Shown here: positions 1 to 8,700 of the stretch, in pieces
Layout: each line of letters opens with the position of its first letter
Position numbering within the stretch: position 1 is the stretch's first letter
DNA from: Woeseiaceae bacterium
Lineage (GTDB): Bacteria > Pseudomonadota > Gammaproteobacteria > Steroidobacterales > Woeseiaceae
DNA length: 52,148 nt
Assembly (NCBI GenBank): GCA_030065915.1
Contig: JASJCQ010000021.1
Coordinates: 1-52,148, forward strand
Reading direction: 5' to 3'
Translations under genes and position numbers: made by a program
The notes under the pieces: generated by a model
Told to the model about the DNA's origin: nothing
Seen by the model: the letters and a program-made list of their open reading frames with translations, nothing else
Database searches by the model: none

Positions 1-257
1 TACGCATTAGCTGCTTAAAAACCAGTTTTTAATGCCCTCCAACCATTGGTGCCTGTGCTGGTGGAACCTGGGGGTCGCTTACACAGGATAGCGATTTGGG
101 GCGAGTCTGAGGTCTCAAGCGTTAAAATCTGATCGGACTGGCTGTCGGCTTACCCTGCCCGTCGGGTTGCTGCCAGTAAGATCAAAGACGGTATAAGCAT
201 GTAGATCTCGGAGCGGCGGACTGGCGGACGCGAGTTCGATTCTCGCCACCTCCACCA
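1..257 (+). ncRNA. ssrA: tmRNA (SsrA), 3' part; 5' end outside the window
   Basis: The window opens inside the tag-coding part of transfer-messenger RNA, which rescues stalled ribosomes and tags the unfinished peptide for proteolysis. Bases 1-18 read Tyr-Ala-Leu-Ala-Ala-stop, the usual end of the proteobacterial tag. The block around 118-128 (gcgttaaaatc) and the stretch around 195-212 (ggtataagcatgtag) match conserved tmRNA segments. The tRNA-like end has a T-arm, gcgag (230-234) pairing with ctcgc (242-246) around the loop ttcgatt, and the acceptor strand ends in an encoded CCA at 255-257. The 5' half, including the acceptor 5' strand and resume codon, is missing because the window starts here. 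Confidence 0.95.
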
Positions 258-264
258 ACAATAA

Positions 265-297
265 GGCGCAGCTGACACACCGTCGGCTGCGCCTTTT
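265..297 (+). terminator. Rho-independent terminator of tmRNA
   Basis: A perfect 8-bp stem, ggcgcagc (265-272) with gctgcgcc (286-293), is followed by tttt (294-297). It starts 8 nt after the encoded CCA, as expected for the tmRNA transcript end. The 3' arm and T-run of this terminator recur in the repeats downstream. Confidence 0.85.
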
Positions 298-905
298 CAT
301 TATCACTGCCGCATCGAACCGCGTAGCGACAAATCGGCGTCAGCCGATTTGGACGCCGAAGCAGCGCGGAGGCGCCCGTAGGGCGAGCTTCGCAAGAAGC
401 GAGTCAATTCGATTCCCCAACGACAAGACTCGCTCGATCGAAGCTGCCACACAGCTGACCAACCATCGGCTGCGCCTTTCCTACATCACTGCCGCATCGA
501 ACCGCGTAGCGACAAATCGGCAAAGCCGATTTGGACGCCGCAGCGAAGCGCAGGCGCCCCGCAGGGGTGAGGCCCGAAGGGCCGAATCAATTCGATTCCC
601 CCAACGCTGAGACCAGCGAAACCGAAACTGCCGTATAGTTGACCAACCACCAGCTGCGCCTTTCCTACATCTCTACCGCATCGAACCGCGTAGCGACAAA
701 CCGGCACCAGCCGATCTGGACGCCACAACGAAGCAAAGGCGCCCTACCCAATAGCTACACAGTCAGCATCCGTTGCTGCGCACTTCGAGTGGTGCGGGCG
801 AGCGTCGCCAGACGCGAATCAATTCGATTCCCCGACGACAGGCCGGTTCGATCGAAACTGCCGCCCAGTCGACACCCGAATACCCGCGCCTTTCCTTTAC
901 CACTA
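286..905. repeat. Three degenerate tandem repeats next to tmRNA (about 183, 184 and 233 bp)
   Basis: No convincing gene lies between tmRNA and rraA. Three tandem units start near 286, 469 and 653. Each begins with a copy of the terminator 3' arm (gctgcgcctttcc), followed by gcatcgaaccgcgtagcgac (311, 494 and 678). A small hairpin follows, aaatcggc/gccgattt, perfect in units 1 and 2 and decayed in unit 3. Each unit later contains ttcgattcc (408, 591, 823), resembling the tmRNA T-loop ttcgattctc at 235. Unit 3 is about 50 bp longer. A partial fourth terminator-like copy (gcgcctttcc) closes the array near 886-895. The units look like decayed copies of the tmRNA 3' end plus its downstream flank; how they arose is an inference. 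Confidence 0.8.
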
Positions 906-948
906 ACGACGCTTAACCTCAGATAGCGGCCAGTATGGGAAGACAAAC

Positions 949-1431
949 ATGAAACCAACCACAGACCTCTACGACGACCACGAAACCTCGGTTACAACCT
1001 GCTCGACCCAATTCCGCGACTTCGGCGGCAAGATGAGCTTCTTCGGCCCCATCCGCACCGTTCGCTGTTACCGCGACAATCAACTCTTCCGCGCCCTGCT
1101 TGACGAGCCCGGTAACGGAGCCGTAGTGGTCGTAGACGGGGGCGGCTCGACCGAATCGGCGTTGATGGGCGACATCATCGCAGCCAAGGGCGCGAGAAAC
1201 GGCTGGGCCGGTGTCGTCATTCTCGGCGCAATCCGTGACTCCGTTGCCGTCGGCGAAATCGATATCGGTGTGAAGGCGCTGGGCGTAAATCCAGCAAAAA
1301 GCGCAAAGCTGGGAGATGGCGACGTCGATGTGGCTGTGGAATTCGGTGGCGTGGTCTTCGAGCCGGGCCACTGGATCTACTGCGATGAGGATGGCGTACT
1401 GGTCTCGGACAGAGAGTTGGACGTGTCCTGA
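949..1431 (+). CDS. rraA: RraA family protein (regulator of RNase E activity)
   Basis: The 160-residue product aligns along its length with RraA, which binds RNase E and restrains mRNA decay. Visible landmarks are the N-terminal FGGKMSFFGPI (25-35), VVDGGGS near 61-67, the NxWxGxVIxGAIRD core (85-97) and a C-terminal FGGVVFEPGHWIYCD segment. Arg96-Asp97 keep the R-D pair found in the related HMG/CHA aldolases and oxaloacetate decarboxylases; as I recall, E. coli RraA lacks the Asp here, so residual lyase chemistry cannot be excluded. The ATG is preceded by a gggaag ribosome-binding site. The gene stands alone, 115 bp before hemG. Confidence 0.9.
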   Translation: MKPTTDLYDDHETSVTTCSTQFRDFGGKMSFFGPIRTVRCYRDNQLFRALLDEPGNGAVVVVDGGGSTESALMGDIIAAKGARNGWAGVVILGAIRDSVAVGEIDIGVKALGVNPAKSAKLGDGDVDVAVEFGGVVFEPGHWIYCDEDGVLVSDRELDVS

Positions 1432-1546
1432 ACCCATCATGTAGGTGAAAATCACGACAGCCGTTGACGCCGGACAGGACTTAAAATGACTTCGAACTGG
1501 AGATTGGTAGATATCCGGGCTTGACCCGCGATAGCGAACTGACCTG

Positions 1547-2131
1547 ATGACGAAGAAAGTCCTCATCCTCTGCTCGACCATAGACGGTCACACCCGCCAG
1601 ATCTGTGAACGGCTGGCTGCCAATTTTGACGCCAACGGCGTTGCAGCGACGATCGAGGACCTCATGCCGACATCAGCGATCGATATTCAGCGCTTCAATG
1701 CCGTCGTGATCGGGGCCAGCATCCGCTACGGCAAGCATCGGCAGGAGGTCACGAACTTCATCGAACACAACCGAGACTATCTTGCCTCAACACCCAGCGC
1801 CTTCTTTTCCGTCAATGCCGTCGCCCGGAAGCCTGAGAAACAGACTCCAGAGACAAATCCTTACGTTCGAAAATTCCTCGGCGGAATTTCCTGGAATCCG
1901 TCATTTATCGGTATCTTCGGTGGGAAGATCGACTACCCAAGCTACAGCTTCTTCGACAAGAACATGATTCGACTGATCATGTGGATTACGAAGGGGCCGA
2001 CGGATGCTCAGAAGACGTTCGAGTTCACCGACTGGGATGCCGTAGACACATTCGGAAAGACGGTTACCCAGTCCATCAAGGGACCGCTCCCGGCAACGAG
2101 CGGCCAGATGGTCACGGCGCGGGTCGCCTAG
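1547..2131 (+). CDS. hemG: HemG-type protoporphyrinogen IX dehydrogenase (quinone)
   Basis: This 194-residue flavodoxin-fold protein matches HemG, the FMN enzyme that oxidises protoporphyrinogen IX to protoporphyrin IX in haem synthesis and passes electrons to respiratory quinones at the inner membrane. The FMN-phosphate loop is STIDGHT (10-16). The segments VVIGASIRYGKH (53-64) and SVNAVARKPEKQTPETNPY (88-106) are the family hallmarks. The WITKGPTD and FTDWD segments near the C-terminus also match the E. coli enzyme. The gene appears monocistronic, with a terminator-like hairpin about 60 bp after the stop. Confidence 0.93.
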   Translation: MTKKVLILCSTIDGHTRQICERLAANFDANGVAATIEDLMPTSAIDIQRFNAVVIGASIRYGKHRQEVTNFIEHNRDYLASTPSAFFSVNAVARKPEKQTPETNPYVRKFLGGISWNPSFIGIFGGKIDYPSYSFFDKNMIRLIMWITKGPTDAQKTFEFTDWDAVDTFGKTVTQSIKGPLPATSGQMVTARVA

Positions 2132-2188
2132 CGCTGCCATCGACCGTTCGCATCTATTCGCACCATCTCGACGAATAACATTATCAGG

Positions 2189-2211
2189 AGCGGCCTCTGG
2201 GTCGCCTTTTT
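2189..2211 (+). terminator. Probable terminator after hemG
   Basis: The arms agcggcc (2189-2195) and ggtcgcct (2200-2207) pair with one bulged C and one G-T pair, and are followed by five T (2207-2211). It lies 58 bp past the hemG stop. Confidence 0.55.
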
Positions 2212-2319
2212 GCTAACGTCCCAGGAAAGACCTGTGGCAGACGGAACTCGAAGCGTGGCGGCGATACTGCGAGTTGAAGCAAGCAACACACGTCGCCGCC
2301 AGCTCGTTAGGAGAATGCG

Positions 2320-3489
2320 TTGCTTCAACTGATCAAGAGACACTGGATATTGACGGCCTTCAGCCTGTTCTGCGTGCTGCTCATCTTCATTGGCTGGTCG
2401 GTACGTCCCGACGTTGAAACAGAGTCAGGCGAAGATCCTGAGATCGAGCCGCCGCCTCAGAAAGCAGCGACGTCAACAGTCCAGCCATTGTCGACGACGC
2501 CGGCACCTGTCGTATCCGACGACGAGTGCGAGATTCCGGCAGAGTGGTTGTTGTCAGAAGGCGACGTACTGGCTGAGCCTGTCGAAGAACGATTCAAACG
2601 CGTTGTTGCGTTCTCGGACACGCTCTCGAGCTCGAGAAATCCCGAAGACCTAGTGTTCTACACCGTACTTGCCGAGCAGAACGGCAAGGCGCTGTCACGA
2701 CTCGTTGAGGAGATCGACGCTGGCTCGCGGTCTCCTTACCTGGTGTGGAAGGCCGTCAACCGATGCCTGTCCCGAAACGGCAGTGCATTCGCCTGTCCGC
2801 GGGCCAAATGGATTGAATTGCAGAAGCAACTGGACGGCGACAATTCTGAAGTGTGGATGCGTCTGGCTGGCCTGCGTTTTGCGCAGAGCGACGACGCGGC
2901 TGGAATCGCCGCGCTGGAGCGCGCCGCGAACGCGACCCGCACCGAGGATTACTTCGCACGGGATCTTCAGACCATTGTAAGCGGCGCTGAAGCCAGTGGC
3001 GAAGTCAGTCGATATGAAGCGGCAGTGTTTGCCTTAGGGGTGTCAGCCAGCGTACTGCCCGCTTACGAATACCACTCCTACGCTTGTCTCGACAGAGGCA
3101 TTACGGATGCCTATCGCATCCAGCTCTGTGAGCAGTACGCGAGGAACGTCCAGTCCCGGCCGACATCGGCAATCGTCGCGAGCATGGCGCGCTCTATAGA
3201 GACTTTTGCACGAAAGACGGTCGGCGATACGGAAGGCGTCGAGGCGCTCGAAGCCGAGGCGCGCGAGGAGACGCAGGCGGCGATGCAAAACATTTCCCTC
3301 GAACAGGACAGGGAATTCCTGGAGCGGCTGAATCCGGATCTGGTGTACGAATACCTCGCCGACTATGCAGCGTATGGGGAGCAGGAAGCCCAGACACGCC
3401 GAGTGCGCCGACTGAACGACGCGGGACTTGAAGCCTTTCAGGTTCGCTGCAGCGAGCAGTTGGCTGCATATCGGGAAGCCATTATGTAG
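2320..3489 (+). CDS. Secreted or membrane-anchored TPR-like protein with four conserved cysteines
   Basis: I do not recognise a named family. The 389-residue product has a basic start and one hydrophobic segment (about 8-26), then a Pro/Thr-rich linker (40-65) and an alpha-helical, TPR-like body that should sit in the periplasm. The motif SPY-x-VW-x-AVN-x-CL at 138-150 and four cysteines, Cys149/Cys159 and Cys256/Cys270, are shared with the protein at 19551-20690, including the exact 13-residue gap between the last two. Disulfides are a reasonable inference. The start is TTG, set by taggaga at 2308-2314; the nearby ATG at 2315 is out of frame and soon stops. No partner gene is adjacent. Confidence 0.75.
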   Translation: MLQLIKRHWILTAFSLFCVLLIFIGWSVRPDVETESGEDPEIEPPPQKAATSTVQPLSTTPAPVVSDDECEIPAEWLLSEGDVLAEPVEERFKRVVAFSDTLSSSRNPEDLVFYTVLAEQNGKALSRLVEEIDAGSRSPYLVWKAVNRCLSRNGSAFACPRAKWIELQKQLDGDNSEVWMRLAGLRFAQSDDAAGIAALERAANATRTEDYFARDLQTIVSGAEASGEVSRYEAAVFALGVSASVLPAYEYHSYACLDRGITDAYRIQLCEQYARNVQSRPTSAIVASMARSIETFARKTVGDTEGVEALEAEAREETQAAMQNISLEQDREFLERLNPDLVYEYLADYAAYGEQEAQTRRVRRLNDAGLEAFQVRCSEQLAAYREAIM

Positions 3490-3562
3490 GCCGCCGGCCT
3501 GTTCGCTCGTCGTCAGCTAACACCTGGGAATCGGTAAGACCTGGAACCTTAGCCGAAGATAC

Positions 3563-3844
3563 TCATCCATCGTTGTCGTCAACGAGCCGAACCAGTAAAC
3601 GGGTCCTCTCGTTGTCCCAGCGCAGCACTGTAGAAACAATGCCCTGCAGCCCTAGGGCGCCCAAGACGGCCTGAAGAACAATAACCGGTTCGATGCCGAA
3701 AACCGAGTCGGAGAACTGCAGATCGACGGCAAGGCCGAAAGCGACGAAGGCAGCGAACAGCCACACCCATCGCGTAAAGCCCCAGAGCTTCAGCTCCTTG
3801 CGTGCGTCAGATAGCAGTTTCTGTTCTCTCAGCGACAGTTTCAT
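3563..3844 (-). CDS. Small two-helix membrane protein, unknown function
   Basis: The 93-residue product begins with a charged helix (MKLSLREQKLLSDARKEL) and then has two hydrophobic stretches, about 24-40 and 50-70. It ends in a charged tail rich in Arg and Asp. A gggag ribosome-binding site lies 8 bp before the ATG. It is convergent with the TPR-like gene to its left and sits directly beyond the nifJ fragment at 3874. No family was recognised. Confidence 0.6.
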   Translation of the reverse strand: MKLSLREQKLLSDARKELKLWGFTRWVWLFAAFVAFGLAVDLQFSDSVFGIEPVIVLQAVLGALGLQGIVSTVLRWDNERTRLLVRLVDDNDG

Positions 3845-3873
3845 TCAGGCGCTCCCTGATGGACCGCCTGAAT

Positions 3874-3965
3874 CTACCACGCATGTTCGAACTTGGTCGG
3901 CTCTTGTTGTAACAAGTGCTCGTGGGTCTGCCAGCGACGGTCGACGGTCTCCTTAGCTTTCTGGA
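3874..3965 (-). pseudogene. Duplicated 3'-terminal fragment of nifJ (possible att-like direct repeat)
   Basis: Read on the minus strand this encodes ETVDRRWQTHEHLLQQEP followed by TKFEHAW and a TAG stop, almost the C-terminus of the intact NifJ ending at 11933. Bases 3875-3953 match 11934-12012 with 6 mismatches in 79, and the first 29 bases are identical. Homology fades upstream, although a KVL triplet in the same frame may be a further trace. Both copies have the same orientation and enclose the RAYT/RHS island. The fragment has no start codon or promoter and is not expected to make a protein. Confidence 0.85.
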
Positions 3966-4037
3966 CAGGCACATTCCTATGCCGTCCGAGGACTTTCTGC
4001 TGTTCTTGGCCGCGACGCTTAGGCGTAGCATTTGCTC

Positions 4038-5009
4038 ATGCCCCGGCCACGACACCAACTGGTTAGTGTCAGAGACACGCCCTACTACCATGTCTACTCG
4101 CGTTGCGTGCGCCGAGCTTTTCTCTGCGGTGTCGATCGTTACTCCGGCAGGAGCTATGAGCATCGCCGCCAGTGGATAGAAGATCGCATTCGTGTACTCG
4201 CCTCGTTGTTCAGCATCGACGTCTGCGCCTACGCAGTGATGAGCAATCACTATCACCTGGTCGTGAAGCTCAGTCCGGCCGATGCCGCACAATGGACCGA
4301 TGACAGTGTACTTGAGCGATGGACCGCGATGTTCAAAGGGCCGCTACTGGTGCAGCGCTACCGGGCCGGCGAGGATCTAGACCCAGCGGAATCCGCTTCT
4401 CTTAAGGCAATAACGTCTGTGTACCGAAAACGGTTGACGAGCCTGAGCTGGTTCATGAAGTGCCTGAACGAACCTATAGCTAGACAGGCGAACGCCGAAG
4501 ACGGCTGCACTGGACACTTCTGGGAGGCACGGTTCAAGTCACAGGCTCTGCGCACGGATAGAACGTTGCTGACGGCCATGGCCTATGTCGATCTCAACCC
4601 GGTTCGTGCGGGGAGCGCTGAGACACCGGAAGACTCCGAACACACCAGTATCCGCGCTCGCACGCGGGGCGACGACACGGCACGGGCTGTGGGCGTTGCA
4701 GCTGCGCGACTGCGCGAGCGCAAAGAACTCAAGCACGTAAAGATATCCGCCAAGCGCCTGTTGCCTTTTGCGCAAAAGAACGTGCTCGATTCTTCGCTCA
4801 AATACCTACCGATACCTCAATCGGACTATCTTGAATTGGTCGATGCTTCCGGTCGCCAGATCGTTGGTGGCAAGCGGGGTCGAATTGACCCGACTATAGA
4901 GCCTATTCTTGAACGACTGGGCCTCACCCCAGACGACTGGATACTCGCCACGTCAGGCTTTCGTGACCACTACCGCAATGGAGACCTTGTTCTCGGAAAA
5001 ACGGCGTAG
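4038..5009 (+). CDS. RAYT-type transposase (Y1 / IS200-like HUH single-strand endonuclease)
   Basis: This 323-residue protein belongs to the REP-associated tyrosine transposases, single-copy relatives of IS200/IS605 TnpA that cut single-stranded DNA at REP-type hairpins. The N-terminal TPYYHVYSRCVRRAFLC block is typical. The HUH metal site is His71-Tyr-His73 in AVMSNHYHLVVK, and the likely catalytic tyrosine is Tyr183 in AYVDLNPVRAG. A long charged C-terminal extension follows (about 190-323). The start is placed at the ATG at 4038 (MPRPRHQ), as in relatives, rather than the TTG two codons upstream. An array of short direct repeats begins 150 bp downstream and is a plausible substrate. No transposon ends or second ORF were seen. 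Confidence 0.9.
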   Translation: MPRPRHQLVSVRDTPYYHVYSRCVRRAFLCGVDRYSGRSYEHRRQWIEDRIRVLASLFSIDVCAYAVMSNHYHLVVKLSPADAAQWTDDSVLERWTAMFKGPLLVQRYRAGEDLDPAESASLKAITSVYRKRLTSLSWFMKCLNEPIARQANAEDGCTGHFWEARFKSQALRTDRTLLTAMAYVDLNPVRAGSAETPEDSEHTSIRARTRGDDTARAVGVAAARLRERKELKHVKISAKRLLPFAQKNVLDSSLKYLPIPQSDYLELVDASGRQIVGGKRGRIDPTIEPILERLGLTPDDWILATSGFRDHYRNGDLVLGKTA

Positions 5010-5160
5010 GACATAGCTCGACGATCATCAGACCCAGCGTCTGAGGATTTCGTGCGCGCGCGTGCAGGCGAAGCTTGAAAGGTCCCAGACGGACGGACCT
5101 AGCCTAGGCGATCGCGAGTATCACTCTGTAGCGAATTGGCCTCTATTTCTTTCGTTCTCA

Positions 5161-5336
5161 ATTGCGCCTGTCCAAATAAGGGTCCAGATTATCGTCCCCT
5201 CGATTGTGCCTGTCCTGGTCTGCCCTCTCCTCGATTGTGCCTGTCCTGGTCTGCCCTCCCTCGATTGTGCCTGTCCTGGTCTGCCCTTCTGGTCTGCCCT
5301 TCTGGTCTGCCCTATTGTGCCTGTCCAAATAAGGGT
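5161..5336. repeat. Short tandem-repeat array downstream of the RAYT gene
   Basis: Three 29-bp copies built on tcgattgtgcctgtcctggt begin at 5198, 5229 and 5259 (period 30-31 bp). A shorter tctggtctgccct follows twice (5288-5313). The array is framed by two copies of attg(c/t)gcctgtccaaat plus aagggt, at 5161-5183 and 5314-5336. The shared core is gcctgtcc. The translated frames are low-complexity and not genes. Its position just after a RAYT gene suggests a REP-like substrate array; that link is an inference. The rest of 5010-5366 shows nothing else. Confidence 0.8.
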
Positions 5337-5366
5337 TGTTGTATGCCAAATCTGGAATTACATAAT

Positions 5367-5768
5367 CTACTGATCGAACTTAATTTCTGGGGCGCTGCTG
5401 GAGACGCTTAATTGCCCCCATTCCCCAGTAAGATAAAAGTTACCATCTTCAAACTCGAACTCGTCAACATTGCCGAAGTCTGCCTCCTCGGTCGCGTCAG
5501 TCGCTCCTATAAAGGACAGCTTTTCCCAATTGGCACAGACAACATTACGAAAAACAAGCCGGCCACGCCGGTAGCAATATTTTTCTCCCGGCGGTGGGGG
5601 GCGAAAACTCCTGTGCGTCTCCCGCAAAACGAAGTCTAGAAAGATTTCAACAGTGTTTCGTATCTGCCGAATATTGAGCACGAAGCTATCTTCGAGATAA
5701 ATGTCTTCAAATCCCGACAGCTCGTGGTATGGCTTAGTCTTCATATCATTTCGGTTATGGGATGTCAT
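5367..5768 (-). CDS. Candidate immunity protein for the RHS toxin
   Basis: The 133-residue, acidic, soluble product has no signal peptide and no family I recognise. Notable segments are GFEDIYLEDSFVLNI, an FRPPPPGEKYCYRRGRL loop and a C-terminal acidic run (EEADFGNVDEFEFEDG). Its start overlaps the stop of the RHS gene by 14 bp, so it is co-transcribed and probably translationally coupled; a second ATG at 5744 is an alternative start. Position, small size, acidity and visibly lower GC than the core genes all fit the immunity gene of a polymorphic toxin pair. The function is inferred from context only. Confidence 0.6.
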   Translation of the reverse strand: MTSHNRNDMKTKPYHELSGFEDIYLEDSFVLNIRQIRNTVEIFLDFVLRETHRSFRPPPPGEKYCYRRGRLVFRNVVCANWEKLSFIGATDATEEADFGNVDEFEFEDGNFYLTGEWGQLSVSSSAPEIKFDQ

Positions 5769-8700
5769 AGATGATTGGAGTGTGGTTTCCTAGGCTCCTT
5801 CGATTAACCGGGTTTCCTGCGGGGTCAATCCTCTGACCCGACGCATTTCTGAGTTCCACGTGTGGAGATCCACTTCCGGGTGCTCTGGAGCTACCACGTT
5901 TTATCGTAGCTCTCACTATCCCATTCGCATCGGTGTACTTCAGCGGGCCTGTCGCGGTTTGACTTGGCGTCCACCCTTGCTGTCGGGCCCACTGACTTAT
6001 CTCGCTCGCGGTCGGAGTACGGCCGCCTGCAAACAGGTCGTCCAGCGAGTTAAACAGATTCGGTTGTAAACGTGGAGTTAATCCTGAGGCTGGCAAGCGT
6101 GACGCACTAGCGCGAGCTCCCAAAGCTGCAAATCCAACATCCATTGCGTCGCCGACAAAACACATCGACTCGTTTTCGCCTTCCCATGGTTGGTCGCAGT
6201 TCTGGTGACCGGCGATGCGGCATAATCTTTGAAACTCTCGAAAATTTCTTTGCTGTCGCGCTTTGTCCATCAGCTGCCGAGCAGCTACTAGGTCTTCTGG
6301 GCTCACTGAGCCTCGATACAGACCATACGGATCAACGTAAGAAAGCGGGTTTCCGCCGACGTATCCGTAGGAATTGAGCCCACCGTCGAGACCGATGGGA
6401 TCGGATTCGAGGTATCGTCCTGTCGTAGGGTCATACGTGCGGTAGTAGTTGTAATACAACCCAGTCTCCCCATCCTCATACTGCCCAGCAAACCGAAGAT
6501 TGAACTCAAAATCCGTCCCATCCCCATCCGCGTCTTCATCCGGGCCTCCCATCCCAAACGGCGTCGACTTCCAACGCCAAAGCGCGGCGGCGCCATCGTA
6601 GACCGCGCGCGGCGTCCCAATCTGGTCCGTCTGTACGTAAAGCACCTGACTGCCCACCAGCAGCCCGATCGGCGCACCGTCCAGCCACACAAACTCCTGT
6701 TCGGCCGCACCGGTACCGTCGTACTGCCCAATCAACGCGCCCGCCTCGTCATACGCGAACAGCGTCGTCGACGTGACAGTCTTACTGACCCGCTGGCCCA
6801 GCCCGTTGTGCACGTAAGTCGCCATGCCGCTGTCAACGTCCACCAGTCGGCCTCTGTCGTTGTAGCCGTAGGTATGAACGCCGTCTGACAGCGTATTGCC
6901 CGCAGTATCGTGGCTGTAGGTCTTCGCCACCGGGCCAGCCGTGCTGAGCAGGCGATTGGAATTCGGCTGCACGAAATAGCTGTACGGCAGGCTGTCCTCG
7001 GTGAGAAGCGTCCGGTTGCCGTTCGCGTCGTAATCATAAACGAGCGTCGGCAGCCCACCGGATGTCCCCGGCCAATCAGCGAAAGTTTCGGTATGCCAGG
7101 ACTCCGTACCGCTGACCCCGGAACCGTGCTGCTGATCGGTGATGTCCACCGTGGCCGCCAGGATGCGCGTGCCGTCCGGCAGCTCGTGCTCACCCGGTTC
7201 GACGGCAAGGTAGTGCAGCGTCATAGCGCCTTGTGTGCCGTCTGCGTTGGCCGGCTCGACCTGCACAACCTCAAAGCCCGTCGTCGTCACGTTGCGAATG
7301 CGGAAGGCCGAGGGATCGGGCGTCTCGTTGGTTGCCAGAACGATTACGACCGGAGGCGTCGCGTAGCTCTGACGGAAATTAACCGTCTTGAACGCCGGGT
7401 CCGTCGTGGTAGCCGCAAGCGTCGTCGACTCGGCCTCCATGGCCCACGTGCCGGTTCCGTCGCTGAATACACCGTCGAAGGCCGACGAAAACGCGGCGAA
7501 GCCCACGGTTTCGGTCGTGTGGTTGCGCTCCGTGTCCCGGAACTGATCCTCGTCGATGGCAAAGCCGACCGAACTCGTACCCAGGCTACAGCGTCTGGCC
7601 CATCCGCCGTCGCCGCCGTCGTGCCGGTTGATCGTGCCGACCACGAGCGGCGCGCCGGCGTAGACATTCAGGAAGTTGGTCGTGTAGCAGCCGTTGCCCC
7701 AGCCGCGAACGGAATCCGTCGTGGTCTGCGCTTCGTAGTTGACGATCGACGCACCGGCCGTGAACGAACCGGACGCGCTCGCCTGGATGGCGACATACCC
7801 GACCGTCTCCGCAACCGTGATGGCACCTGTGTTCACTTCGGCGCGGCCCAGTGCGAGCTGGACGTTGCCGCTCGTGACGTTTCGGACCGCTGCTGTCAGC
7901 CACGGCGTCGGGTTTGTCGACGCCGGTGCACCGGTCTCGTTGTTGGCGGTTTGAACGGTCGCCAGCACGGTCGGAGCCGAGACAAACATCGACTCTGGCG
8001 GCGAGCCGCCGCCCGACAGGTTGTCCGCAAAGTCGGTTACACGCCCTAGCAGATCATAGTCGTAGGTGACGTCAAGCCCCAGTCCGAATTGTGACGTGAG
8101 AAAACCCGCCGCATCGTAGTTCAGCGCCTGCGTGTCCCCGTTGTCCGTGATAGAGATCATCAGGCCTCGCAGGTCGAAGTCACGGCTGAAGCTGCGTCCG
8201 TCGCCCCACAGCCAACTCTTCGCGGGTCCAAAGGGTTCGTAGGCAAGGTTCTGGACCAGCGGGGTGCCGTCAACGCTCAAGCTCGAGATCTGGTAGCTGT
8301 TGTATCCATAGCTCAACAGCTTGCCGGACGGGTAGATCATCGCCTGCATTCGACCCTCGTTGTCGTAAACGTATTGAGTCGTCAGGCTGACAGTACCCAC
8401 CAGCTGCGTTCTGTGCGTCACGGCGCCGAAATGGTCAAACAACCATGCCGTCGAACCGCTGGGGTCAGTGACCTTATTCAGGCGGCCCAGCGCATTTGGG
8501 CCCGTGTCGTACTCGTAGACGATCGTCGATCCGTCGTCGAGCGTCTCCAGCGTTAGCCGGTTCAGCGCATCGTAGTCGTAGGACGTGAGCTTGCCGCGTG
8601 CGTCAACCTTCGTCTTGACGTTGCCGGCCTCGTCGTGCGTGTACGTCGTGATGCCACGGTCCGGGCTGGTCTCCTGTTCCAGATCGTCGAGATCATTGTA

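Noticed and set aside
486..1581. Open frames across the tmRNA-proximal repeats and antisense to rraA
   Set aside because: The frames in the repeats change between units, and the long minus-strand one is antisense to rraA.
5161..5336. Possible CRISPR array
   Set aside because: Repeats follow each other with 1-2 bp between copies, so there are no spacers, and no cas genes are nearby.
5062..5411. Small plus-strand frames rich in Cys-Pro-Gly-Leu-Pro
   Set aside because: They are translations of the tandem-repeat array in two frames, so the repetition is at DNA level, not protein level.
6910..8049. A 379-codon open frame on the plus strand inside the RHS gene
   Set aside because: It is antisense to the repetitive RHS core. 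The Arg/Val-rich composition is that of a reverse frame, and no ribosome-binding site was seen.
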